From NCBI RefSeq assembly GCF_015291745.1, contig NZ_CP030059.1, positions 2,631,501-2,695,500 on the forward strand: DNA of 64,000 bases, in the 5' to 3' direction. Source of the stretch: Bradyrhizobium sp. CCBAU 53351 (lineage in GTDB: Bacteria; Pseudomonadota; Alphaproteobacteria; Rhizobiales; Xanthobacteraceae). How positions within the stretch are numbered: the stretch's first letter is position 1; every line of letters begins with the position of its first letter. Shown here in pieces: positions 41,711-50,598 of the stretch. Under the pieces are notes generated by a model. It had not been told where the DNA came from. It was given only the letters and a program-made list of their open reading frames with translations, and did not search any database. The position numbers and the translations under genes are program-made.

Positions 41711-43630
41711 ATGCTCGACTTCCTCGAACTGGAGGAGACGGTCGGCCGCGCCTGGCACAGGATGGTCGGCGGCACCGCGAGCTATCCGGTTCACGACGAT
41801 CACGCCGTCGCACTGACCGAGGTGAGGGGCCGGCTCGCGGTGATGTTCCGCGCGCTCGGCGGCGAGACCGGGGTGCAGATCGCAAGCGCAGGCGCGCGAA
41901 AATCGGGGCACCGTCTCGGCTGGCGGCAGCGTATCGGCCTCGGCGACGAGCGGCTCGAGCAGCCGGGCCGTGACGCCGCGACCATCTTTCTTCCCGATCG
42001 CATCTCGATTTTTCCCGACCGCGCGTTGAACGCGGCGCTCTATCGCTGGCTTGCGGCGTGGTTCGCGGCCGCGCCGATTGAAACGATCACCGAAGCCGAT
42101 CCGCTGCGGCGCGATCTTCTGGTGTTGCGCCGGGCCAGCGAGACGGCGGTCTGGGTGCTCACGCAATTTCCCGGGCTTGTTGCCGACTATGCGCAGCTCG
42201 CCGCGGCAACTGCCGAGGCCCGGCCGCGTCGCCCCCTGCCGCGCATCGAGCAGGAGGTCGAGCAGATCGTGCTGGCCCTGCTCGGAACCGGCAAGGCGCC
42301 TTCGGGCAGACTGTGGCCGGCGATGATGGGGACGGGCCCGCTGCCGGACAAGGCGCCGCCGGGCTATCATTCGATCCTGCCGTGCCCGCTCTGGGGGGAT
42401 TGCTGGACGCGCGAGCTCTCGCCCGCGCATGCCGGCGAGGACGAATGCGCACCGGGCGCGGAAGCGGCGGCCGAGAACGATCGCAAGCGCTTTGCCGTCC
42501 GCGAGCGTGAGGACAATGCCAACCGCCGCGATCCTTTCGTGCTCAATCGCTTCGAGAAGATCCTCGCGATGGCCGAGATGGTCAATGTCGACCGTCCGGC
42601 CGATGACAGCGAGGACGAGGATGCGCAGAAGGCCGCCGACGATCTCGAGGAGATCACGCTCAGCCGCCGCACCGGCAAGCCGGCGAGCCGGTTCAAGTTC
42701 GATCTCGACCTGCCGCCGGAAGCCCTCGACGCCTCGAAGCTGAATGCTGACCTCACTTATCCCGAATGGGACTACCGCAGCGGCTCCTATCTGCCCGATC
42801 ATTGCCGCGTGCTCGCGGCTGCGGCCTCCGAGCAGGGCGAGAGCTGGACGCCTGACGACGCCACGCGCCGGCACATCCGCCAGGTGCGCCGCCGCTTCGA
42901 GGTGCTGCGGCCGCGCCACGAGCTGATGCGCGCCCAGGCCGACGGCCACGACCTCGATCTCGACGCGCTCGTGCGCGCGCAGTGCGACCTGCGCGCCGGC
43001 AGCGGCGGCAGCGGTCTCGATCGCATCCATGTCGCGATGCGCCCGCAAGGGCACGATCTCGCCGTCACGCTGCTCGTCGACGTCTCGCTGTCCACGGACG
43101 CCTGGGTCGACGGCTACCGCGTGCTCGACGTCGAGAAGGAGGCGCTGCTGGTGCTTGCCCACGGGCTTTCGGCCTGCGGCGATCACCACAGCATCCTGAC
43201 CTTCACCTCGCGCCGGCGTTCCTGGGTGCGGCTCGAAACCGTGAAGGCCTTCGGCGAGCCGATGAGCGGGACGGTGGAACGCCGGATCGGCGCGCTGAAG
43301 CCCGGCTATTACACGCGGATCGGCACGGCCGTGCGCCATGCCGCGGCCGAGCTCGCCCGCCAGCCGCAGCGCAAGAAGCTGCTGATCGTGCTCACCGACG
43401 GCAAGCCGAACGACGTCGACCATTACGAAGGTCGCTTTGCGGTCGAGGACACTCGCAAGTCGGTACAGGAGGCACGCCGGCTCGGCATCGCCGCCTTCGG
43501 CGTGACGGTGGACGCAACCGCGCAATCCTACTTCCCGACCCTGTTCGGCCGTGGCGGCTACGCGATCGTCGGCAACATCAAGCGGCTGCCCGCGGCGCTG
43601 CCGGCGATCTACCGGCAGGTCGCGCATTAA
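41711..43630 (+). CDS. norD: NorD, von Willebrand factor A domain protein
   Basis: A 639-residue activation protein for nitric oxide reductase. The C-terminal ~200 residues form a vWA domain with the MIDAS motif in TLLVDVSLSTDAWVDGYRVL, and KLLIVLTDGKPNDVDHYEG near the end. The N-terminal 400 residues are poorly conserved and contain an acidic stretch (DDSEDEDAQKAADDLEE). NorD acts with NorQ as a MoxR/vWA chaperone pair. The gene ends the nor operon. A long antisense frame opposite it is not real. Confidence 0.94.
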   Translation: MLDFLELEETVGRAWHRMVGGTASYPVHDDHAVALTEVRGRLAVMFRALGGETGVQIASAGARKSGHRLGWRQRIGLGDERLEQPGRDAATIFLPDRISIFPDRALNAALYRWLAAWFAAAPIETITEADPLRRDLLVLRRASETAVWVLTQFPGLVADYAQLAAATAEARPRRPLPRIEQEVEQIVLALLGTGKAPSGRLWPAMMGTGPLPDKAPPGYHSILPCPLWGDCWTRELSPAHAGEDECAPGAEAAAENDRKRFAVREREDNANRRDPFVLNRFEKILAMAEMVNVDRPADDSEDEDAQKAADDLEEITLSRRTGKPASRFKFDLDLPPEALDASKLNADLTYPEWDYRSGSYLPDHCRVLAAAASEQGESWTPDDATRRHIRQVRRRFEVLRPRHELMRAQADGHDLDLDALVRAQCDLRAGSGGSGLDRIHVAMRPQGHDLAVTLLVDVSLSTDAWVDGYRVLDVEKEALLVLAHGLSACGDHHSILTFTSRRRSWVRLETVKAFGEPMSGTVERRIGALKPGYYTRIGTAVRHAAAELARQPQRKKLLIVLTDGKPNDVDHYEGRFAVEDTRKSVQEARRLGIAAFGVTVDATAQSYFPTLFGRGGYAIVGNIKRLPAALPAIYRQVAH

Positions 43631-43670
43631 GGGGAAAGGCCGCGTCGTTCCGCTCCCGCGTGAGCTATTG

Positions 43671-43690
43671 CTCATATGTTGAGTATATGA
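43671..43690 (+). promoter_or_regulatory. SorC-type operator candidate upstream of the HAD-sorC unit
   Basis: CTCATATGTTGAGTATATGA lies 12 nt before the HAD start at 43703. It matches 16 of 20 positions of the sequence at 45456-45475 ahead of the transporter genes. TTGAGTATATG also matches one arm of the large dyad at 45509. A common regulator, most simply the SorC protein, may bind it. Confidence 0.55.
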
Positions 43691-43702
43691 TCGTATAGCC
43701 GG

Positions 43703-44365
43703 ATGGACCCCGGCCGGCCAAGACCCGATCTGATCATCTTCGATTGCGATGGCGTGCTCGTCGACAGTGAGCTGCTGAGCTGCCGGTGCCTGTCCGAGGT
43801 GCTGGCCGAGTTCGACATCGCGCTCAGCCCGCAGCAGGCGCTCGAACTCTTTCTCGGGCGCAGCACCAAGGCGATCGAGCAGCACTATCGTGATCTCGGG
43901 CAGATCGTGCCGGACGGCTTTCTGCCGCGCCTGAAGTCGCAAGTGCTGTCGACATTCGCAGCATCGCTGCAGCCGATCCCCGGCATTGCCGGCGTGATCT
44001 CCGAACTCCCCGTGCCGTTTTGCGTGGCATCGTCCAGCGACCTCGATCGCGTTGCGCTCTCCCTCGATGTCACCGGCCTGCGGGCGCATTTCGGCGACCG
44101 GCTCTACACCGCGCAAATGGTCAGGCACGGCAAGCCGGCGCCGGATCTCTTTCTCCTCGCGGCGGAGAAGATGGCGGTGCAACCTGCGCGCACGCTGGTG
44201 ATCGAAGACAGCGTCAGCGGCGTTGCGGCGGGCAAGGCGGCCGGCATGACCGTCTGGGGATTTGTCGGCGGCAGCCATTACCGCGGCCGTGACGGGCGGG
44301 CTATATTGTCCGGCGCGGGGGCCGACCGGGTCTTCGCGCGCATGAGCGATTTCTGGGAGGCGTGA
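43703..44365 (+). CDS. HAD-superfamily phosphatase
   Basis: A 220-residue hydrolase of HAD subfamily IA with an alpha-helical cap. The nucleophile motif is LIIFDCDGVLVDSE, the Thr/Ser motif is PFCVASSSDLDR, motif III Lys lies in VRHGKPAPDLFLLAAE, and the acidic motif IV is TLVIEDSVSGVAAGKAAGM. It resembles sugar-phosphate phosphatases such as YieH and YniC. ATG 43703 is preceded by GTATAGCCGG, a weak ribosome site. It starts the regulator pair 7 nt before sorC. In a polyol operon it may detoxify a sugar phosphate; the substrate is not evident. Confidence 0.88.
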   Translation: MDPGRPRPDLIIFDCDGVLVDSELLSCRCLSEVLAEFDIALSPQQALELFLGRSTKAIEQHYRDLGQIVPDGFLPRLKSQVLSTFAASLQPIPGIAGVISELPVPFCVASSSDLDRVALSLDVTGLRAHFGDRLYTAQMVRHGKPAPDLFLLAAEKMAVQPARTLVIEDSVSGVAAGKAAGMTVWGFVGGSHYRGRDGRAILSGAGADRVFARMSDFWEA

Positions 44366-44372
44366 GGCCCGC

Positions 44373-45323
44373 ATGGCCGCCGAGAACGACAGATCGCGAC
44401 TCGACGATGCCGCGCGTGCCGGCTGGCTCTATTTCATCGCCGGTCACACCCAGGACGAGATCGCAAAGATGCTCCAGGTCTCGCGCGCCTCGGCGCAGCG
44501 GCTGGTCTCGTTGTGCCTCGCCGAGCGCCTCATCACCTTTCGGCTGGAGCATCCCATCGCCGCCTGCATGGAACTCGCAGCGCGCCTCAGGGAGCGTTTC
44601 GACCTTGCCCATTGTGAGGTGGTGCCGGCCGATCCGGCGGCGCCGCAGGCCACCGCAGGCATCGCGGAGCGCTGCGCCAATCTGCTCGACGCGACGCTGC
44701 GGTCGGAGACGCCCGTGATCGTCGCGCTCGGCACCGGCCGTGCCGTGCGCGCCGCGGTCGAGCGCGTCACGCCGATCGACCGGCCCAATCACCAGATCGT
44801 CTCGCTGGTCGGCAACATCTCCGCCGACGGTTCGGCGAGCTTTTACGACACCGTCGGCCGGCTCGCGGACCGCACGGGCGCGCGGCACTATCCGATGCCG
44901 CTGCCGTTCCTGATGTCGTCCGAGGACGAGCGCAACAAGATGGTCCGCATCGAGCCGATCGCCAAGGTGAAGGCGGTGGCGGCCAAGGCGGATTTGCGCC
45001 TCGTCGGCATCGGCCAGATGGACCAGAAGGCGCAGGTTCACATCGACGGCTTCGTCACCCGCGACGAGTTGTTCGAGATGATGCGGCTGGGCGCCATCGG
45101 CGAGATCACCGGCTGGGCCTACGATTCCAAGGGCCGCCTGCTCAAGGCCGGCACCAACAAGCGCCTCACCAGCATTCCGCCGGAAGTGCCGGCGAAGACC
45201 ACGACGATCGGTGCCGCGGTCGGGGCAGCCAAGGTGCCGGCCATCGCGGCGGCGCTGAACGGCGGCCTGGTCAACGGGCTCATCACCGACGAGACGACGG
45301 CGCGGGCGATCCTGGAGCGGTAG
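44373..45323 (+). CDS. SorC/DeoR-type sugar-binding transcriptional regulator
   Basis: A 316-residue regulator. An N-terminal helix-turn-helix has YFIAGHTQDEIAKMLQVSRA followed by SAQRLV, and a large C-terminal effector domain related to sugar isomerases has VSLVGNISADGSASFYDTVG and AVGAAKVPAIAAALNGGLVN. SorC-family proteins respond to phosphorylated sugars. ATG 44373 starts 7 nt after the HAD gene stop. A hairpin at 45354-45378 follows. It probably controls its own promoter and the transporter operon through the related motifs at 43671 and 45456-45543. Confidence 0.92.
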   Translation: MAAENDRSRLDDAARAGWLYFIAGHTQDEIAKMLQVSRASAQRLVSLCLAERLITFRLEHPIAACMELAARLRERFDLAHCEVVPADPAAPQATAGIAERCANLLDATLRSETPVIVALGTGRAVRAAVERVTPIDRPNHQIVSLVGNISADGSASFYDTVGRLADRTGARHYPMPLPFLMSSEDERNKMVRIEPIAKVKAVAAKADLRLVGIGQMDQKAQVHIDGFVTRDELFEMMRLGAIGEITGWAYDSKGRLLKAGTNKRLTSIPPEVPAKTTTIGAAVGAAKVPAIAAALNGGLVNGLITDETTARAILER

Positions 45324-45353
45324 GCGAAGTTAGCGCGGCAGCGGCGCTGCGCT

Positions 45354-45378
45354 CCCTCTCCACGCAAGCAGGAGAGGG
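45354..45378 (+). terminator. Hairpin downstream of sorC
   Basis: CCCTCTCC (45354-45361) pairs with GGAGAGGG (45371-45378) around ACGCAAGCA. It resembles a fragment of the rhizobial CCTCTCCC repeat and may end the HAD-sorC transcript. No T-run follows. Confidence 0.4.
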
Positions 45379-45455
45379 TGGAGCAAGCCGCGCGTTCGCC
45401 CGAGCCACTGCCGCCGCTCCGCGCTGCCACTCTCATCCCTGTCGCACCGCAGCAC

Positions 45456-45475
45456 TCATAAGTTGAGCAAATGCG
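45456..45475 (+). promoter_or_regulatory. SorC-type operator candidate, second copy
   Basis: CTCATAAGTTGAGCAAATGC, related to 43671-43690 and located 34 nt upstream of the large dyad at 45509. It probably works together with that dyad in controlling the polyol transporter promoter. Confidence 0.5.
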
Positions 45476-45508
45476 TGCGCGCCTGCTTGACAACCGTCGC
45501 CCTCTCGG

Positions 45509-45543
45509 TTGAACATACGCCCAACGCGTGGGCATATGCTCAA
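45509..45543. promoter_or_regulatory. 35-bp inverted repeat upstream of the polyol transporter operon
   Basis: TTGAACATACGCCCA (45509-45523) and TGGGCATATGCTCAA (45529-45543) form 15-nt arms with 13 matching positions around ACGCG. The right edge lies 25 nt before the GTG start at 45568, so a bound protein would block transcription or translation initiation. It is the strongest dyad in the polyol region. Confidence 0.65.
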
Positions 45544-45567
45544 AACGCGAGTTGAGGGGAGGTCACC

Positions 45568-46881
45568 GTGAAACACGTCCTGGGCGCCGTCTGCGGCGCG
45601 TCTGCACTTTTGCTGGCCGTCCCCGCGATGGCCGAAACCACCCTGACGATCGCCACCGTCAACAATGGCGACATGATCCGCATGCAGGGGCTGACGGCCG
45701 AATTCACCAAGAAGAATCCAGACATCACGGTGAAGTGGGTGACTCTGGAGGAGAACGTGCTGCGCCAGCGCGTCACCACCGACATCGCCACCAAGGGCGG
45801 TCAGTTCGACGTGCTCACCATCGGCACCTATGAGGTGCCGATCTGGGCCAAGAAGGGCTGGCTGGTGCCGCTGGCCAATTTAGGGGCCGATTACGACGTG
45901 GCCGACCTCCTGCCCAAGATCAAGGACGCGGTCTCCGTCGACGGCAAGCTCTACGCCGCGCCGTTCTATGGCGAGAGCTCGATGGTGATGTATCGCACCG
46001 ACCTGTTCGAGAAGGCCGGGCTGAAGATGCCGGAAAAGCCGACCTGGGATTTCGTGGTGGATGCCGCCAAGAAGCTCACCGACAAGAGCGCCGGCACCTA
46101 CGGCATTTGCCTCCGCGGCAAGGCCGGCTGGGGCGAGAACATGGCGTTCCTCTCGGCCATGGCCAATTCCTACGGCGCGCGCTGGTTCGACGAGAAGTGG
46201 CAGCCGCAGTTCAACACGCCGGAATGGAAGACGACGCTGACGACCTACGTCAATCTGATGAAGGAAGCCGGTCCTCCCGGCGCGAGCTCCAACGGCTTCA
46301 ACGAGAATCTGGCGCTGTTCAACGCCGGCAAGTGCGCGATGTGGATCGACGCCACGGTGGCGGCATCCTTCGTCACCAACCCGAAGGATTCCAAGGTCGC
46401 CGACAAGGTCGGTTTCGCGCTGGCGCCCAACACCGGCCTCGGCAAGAACGCCAACTGGCTGTGGGCCTGGAACCTCGCGATCCCCGCCGGCTCCAAGAAG
46501 ACGGAAGCTGCCGAGAAGTTCATCGCCTGGGCAACCAGCAAGGACTACACCAAGCTCGTCGCATCGAAGGAGGGCTGGGCCAACGTGCCGCCGGGCACGC
46601 GCACCTCGCTCTACCAGAACCCCGATTATCTGAAGGTCGCCCCGTTCGCGAAGCTGACGCTGGCCTCGATCGACGCGGCCGATCCGAACAAGCCGACGGT
46701 GAAGCCGGTGCCTTACGTCGGGGTGCAATACGCCGCCATTCCCGAATTCCAGGGCATCGGCACCCAGGTCGGCCAGCAGTTCTCGGCCGCACTCGCCGGC
46801 TCGATGACGGTCGATGCCGCGCTGACCGCGGCGCAATCGGCGACCGAGCGCGAGATGAAGCGCGCCGGCTACATCAAGTGA
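45568..46881 (+). CDS. Polyol ABC transporter substrate-binding protein (SmoE/MtlE-like)
   Basis: A 437-residue CUT1 binding protein. The Sec signal reads VPAMA-E near residue 22, then TTLTIATVNNGDMIRMQGL. WVTLEENVLRQRVTTDIATK and APFYGESSMVMYRTDLFEKA are typical of sorbitol/mannitol-binding SmoE. It starts at GTG 45568, with GAGGGGAGGTCACC giving an excellent ribosome site. Strong hairpin 46912-46945 separates it from the first permease. It delivers a polyol such as mannitol, sorbitol or arabitol to the importer. Expression probably depends on the 45509 dyad. Confidence 0.92.
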   Translation: MKHVLGAVCGASALLLAVPAMAETTLTIATVNNGDMIRMQGLTAEFTKKNPDITVKWVTLEENVLRQRVTTDIATKGGQFDVLTIGTYEVPIWAKKGWLVPLANLGADYDVADLLPKIKDAVSVDGKLYAAPFYGESSMVMYRTDLFEKAGLKMPEKPTWDFVVDAAKKLTDKSAGTYGICLRGKAGWGENMAFLSAMANSYGARWFDEKWQPQFNTPEWKTTLTTYVNLMKEAGPPGASSNGFNENLALFNAGKCAMWIDATVAASFVTNPKDSKVADKVGFALAPNTGLGKNANWLWAWNLAIPAGSKKTEAAEKFIAWATSKDYTKLVASKEGWANVPPGTRTSLYQNPDYLKVAPFAKLTLASIDAADPNKPTVKPVPYVGVQYAAIPEFQGIGTQVGQQFSAALAGSMTVDAALTAAQSATEREMKRAGYIK

Positions 46882-46911
46882 ACCCGGGCTCGACCTCCTG
46901 AGCTCAGACTT

Positions 46912-46945
46912 GCGGCCATCCGCCCATCCCCGGATGGATGGCCGC
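46912..46945 (+). terminator. Intercistronic hairpin after the polyol binding-protein gene
   Basis: GCGGCCATCC (46912-46921) pairs perfectly with GGATGGCCGC (46936-46945); the loop can form additional ATCC/GGAT pairs. TTCTTCCC follows. It lies 31 nt after the stop and should lower expression of the downstream permease relative to the binding protein. Confidence 0.6.
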
Positions 46946-47033
46946 CTTCTTCCCGAGGTTTCATTTTGACGCGTTTTCTTCCCGCGAACCCGTCGCACCT
47001 CCGCGCGAAAACGCTCTGAAGGAGAAGTCAGGG

Positions 47034-47906
47034 ATGGCAACCCGGCAGACGCAGTTCCTTGCGCGCTCGCTCCTGACGCCTGCGGTCGGGCTGCTCTTCA
47101 TCTGGATGATCGTCCCGCTGGCGCTGACGATCTACTTCTCGACGCTGCATTACAGCCTGCTCGATCCCGGCTCCGAGTCGTTCGTGGGCCTGGAGAACTT
47201 CCGCTACTTCCTCACCGATCCCGCCTTCCTGGCCTCGCTTCAGAACACGCTGGTGCTGGTCGGCTCCGTGCTGGCCCTGACGATCCTGCTCGGCATCCCG
47301 CTCGCGCTGCTGATGGACCAGCCGGTGATCGGGCGCAATTTCGTGCGACTGATGGTGATCGCGCCGTTCTTCGTGATGCCGACGGTCAGCGCGCTGGTCT
47401 GGAAGAATCTGTTGATGCATCCGGTGTCCGGGCTGTTCGCCTGGCTCGCCTCGCTTTTCGGATTGACGCCGATCGACTGGTTCAACGACGTGCCGCTCTT
47501 TGCGGTGATCCTGATCGTGACGTGGCAATGGCTGCCGTTCGCGACGCTGATCCTGCTCACCGCGCTGCAATCGCTCGACGAAGAGCAGAAGGAGGCTGCC
47601 GAGATGGACGGCGCCAGCGCGGTCTCGACCTTCATCTACATCACGCTGCCGCATCTGGCGCGCCCCATCACGGTGGTGATCCTGATCGAGACGATCTTCC
47701 TGCTCACGGTCTTTGCAGAGATCTATGTCACCACGGGCGGCGGCCCTGGCCTGTCCACCACCAACATCGCCTTCCTGATCTATTCGCAGGCGCTGATTCA
47801 ATACGATGTCGGCACGGCCTCGGCGGGCGGCCTCGTCGCGGTCGTGATCGCGAACATCGTCGCCTTCTTCCTGGTCCGCATCGTCGGCCGCAATCTGGAG
47901 GCGTGA
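47034..47906 (+). CDS. Polyol ABC transporter permease (SmoF/MtlF-like)
   Basis: A 290-residue CUT1 permease with six helices. The EAA loop reads KEAAEMDGASAVSTFIYITL then PHLARPITVV, and the C-terminal helix follows YDVGTASAGGLVAVVI. ATG 47034 follows CTGAAGGAGAAGTCAGGG; the longer upstream frame is not similar to the family. It forms the channel with the second permease, which begins 4 nt after its stop. Confidence 0.91.
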   Translation: MATRQTQFLARSLLTPAVGLLFIWMIVPLALTIYFSTLHYSLLDPGSESFVGLENFRYFLTDPAFLASLQNTLVLVGSVLALTILLGIPLALLMDQPVIGRNFVRLMVIAPFFVMPTVSALVWKNLLMHPVSGLFAWLASLFGLTPIDWFNDVPLFAVILIVTWQWLPFATLILLTALQSLDEEQKEAAEMDGASAVSTFIYITLPHLARPITVVILIETIFLLTVFAEIYVTTGGGPGLSTTNIAFLIYSQALIQYDVGTASAGGLVAVVIANIVAFFLVRIVGRNLEA

Positions 47907-47910
47907 GATC

Positions 47911-48741
47911 ATGGCACGGAGGGCGACGACGCAGCAGGTGGTGGTCTCGACGATCGGGGCCTGGTTCTTCGGCTTCCTGATCTTCTTCCCGATCCTCTGG
48001 ATGGTACTGGCGAGCTTCAAGACCGAGCTGGAAGCCTTTGCCATCCCGCCGTCCTTCCTGTTGTTCCACTGGACCACCGAGAATTACGCGACGGTGCAGG
48101 AGCGCAGCGACTATCTTCATCACGCGATGAACTCGATCATCATCGCCGGCGGCTCGACGTTCATCGCTCTCTTGATTGCCGTTCCCGCGGCCTGGTCGAT
48201 GGCGTTCTCGCCGACCAAGCGCACCAAGGATATTCTGCTCTGGATGCTCTCGACCAAGATGATGCCGCCGGTCGGCGTGCTGGTGCCGATCTACCTGATC
48301 TACAAGTCCTTCGGTCTTTTGGATTCTCGCATCGGCCTCGTCTTCATCCTGTGCCTCGGAAACCTGCCGATCGTCATCTGGATGCTCTTCACCTATTTCA
48401 AGGAGATTCCGCGCGACATTCTTGAAGCCGCGCGCATGGACGGCGCCACCATCGGCCGTGAGCTGGTCTATGTGCTGACGCCGATGGCGATCCCGGGGCT
48501 GGCGTCCACGATGCTGTTGAACCTGATCCTCGCCTGGAACGAGGCGTTCTGGACGCTCAATTTGTCGACCTCGAACGCGGCGCCGCTCACCACCTTCATT
48601 GCCTCCTATTCCAGCCCGGAAGGGCTGTTCTGGGCAAAGCTGTCGGCGGCCTCGACGCTGGCGATCGCGCCCATTCTCGTCCTCGGTTGGTTCAGCCAGA
48701 AGCAGCTCGTGCGTGGGCTCACCTTCGGCGCGGTGAAGTAG
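47911..48741 (+). CDS. Polyol ABC transporter permease (SmoG/MtlG-like)
   Basis: A 276-residue CUT1 permease. VVSTIGAWFFGFLIFFPILW is the first helix, and DILEAARMDGATIGRELVYV then LTPMAIPGLASTMLLNLILA covers the EAA loop. LAWNEAFWTLNLSTSNAAPL is a typical MalG-like end segment. It pairs with the upstream permease and precedes the ATPase by 15 nt. Confidence 0.91.
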   Translation: MARRATTQQVVVSTIGAWFFGFLIFFPILWMVLASFKTELEAFAIPPSFLLFHWTTENYATVQERSDYLHHAMNSIIIAGGSTFIALLIAVPAAWSMAFSPTKRTKDILLWMLSTKMMPPVGVLVPIYLIYKSFGLLDSRIGLVFILCLGNLPIVIWMLFTYFKEIPRDILEAARMDGATIGRELVYVLTPMAIPGLASTMLLNLILAWNEAFWTLNLSTSNAAPLTTFIASYSSPEGLFWAKLSAASTLAIAPILVLGWFSQKQLVRGLTFGAVK

Positions 48742-48756
48742 AGGGGCTGCCGGATC

Positions 48757-49764
<1,008 letters not shown>

Positions 49765-49784
49765 CAAGAAACGGAAAGACGACC

Positions 49785-50558
49785 ATGTACCTGGAGAAAT
49801 TCAAGCTGAACGGCAAGACCGCGTTCATCACCGGCGGCGGGCAGGGCATCGGCCTTGGCTGCGCGGAAGCGCTGGCTGAAGCGGGCGCCAGGGTGATCAT
49901 CGGCGACCGCGACAGCAGGATCGCCGACAGTGCCAAGGCCAGCCTGAAGGCGAAGGGCTTTGACATCGAGACCGCGATCATGGACGTGACCGACACCAAG
50001 CGCGTGGCGGAGGTCGCCAACGACCTCGTCGCCCGCCACGGCAAGGTCGACATTCTCGTCAACAATGCCGGCATTGCCCGCAGCGAAACTCCGGCCGAAA
50101 CCGTCACCGACGAGCACTGGCTCAACGTCATCGACGTCAATCTCAACGGTACCTTCTGGTGCTGCCGCGAATTCGGCAAGCATATGCTGAAGGCGAAGAG
50201 CGGCGCCATCGTCAATGTCGGCTCGATGTCCGGCTTCATCGTCAACAAGCCGCAGGAGCAGTGCTTCTACAACGCCTCCAAGGCTGCGGTTCATCACCTG
50301 ACCAAATCGCTGGCCGCCGAATGGGGCGCGCGCGGCATCCGCGTCAATGCGGTGGCGCCGACCTATATCGAAACGCCGCTCAACGCCTTCGTGAAGAGCA
50401 ACGCCAAGATGTATGACGCCTGGATCGGCGGAACTCCGATGGCGCGGATGGGACAGGTCGAGGAGATCGCCTCCGTCGTGCTGTTCCTCTCCTCGGAGGC
50501 CGCGAGCCTGATGACCGGCAGCATCGTGCTGGTGGATGGCGGCTACACTTGCTGGTAG
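49785..50558 (+). CDS. Short-chain dehydrogenase/reductase, probable polyol dehydrogenase
   Basis: A 257-residue NAD(P)-dependent oxidoreductase. The cofactor motif is TGGGQGIG at 16-23, followed by NNAGIA, the catalytic Ser region GSMSGFIVNKPQEQCFYNAS with Tyr-x-x-x-Lys (YNASK), and the C-terminal MTGSIVLVDGGYTCW. It resembles arabitol, galactitol and sorbitol dehydrogenases of rhizobia and Rhodobacter, which give a ketose. Its place between the polyol importer and two sugar kinases supports oxidation of the imported polyol to a ketopentose or fructose. The exact substrate is not settled. Confidence 0.88.
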   Translation: MYLEKFKLNGKTAFITGGGQGIGLGCAEALAEAGARVIIGDRDSRIADSAKASLKAKGFDIETAIMDVTDTKRVAEVANDLVARHGKVDILVNNAGIARSETPAETVTDEHWLNVIDVNLNGTFWCCREFGKHMLKAKSGAIVNVGSMSGFIVNKPQEQCFYNASKAAVHHLTKSLAAEWGARGIRVNAVAPTYIETPLNAFVKSNAKMYDAWIGGTPMARMGQVEEIASVVLFLSSEAASLMTGSIVLVDGGYTCW

Positions 50559-50598
50559 GCTCACCGTCAAAACTGACGGAAAGCGACCGGGAGCGACA

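Noticed and set aside
41690..44374. An 894-codon open frame on the minus strand
   Set aside because: It lies opposite norD and the HAD gene, both of which have full family motifs. Its translation is Arg/His/Glu-rich low-complexity with no domain, a usual antisense shadow in high-GC DNA.
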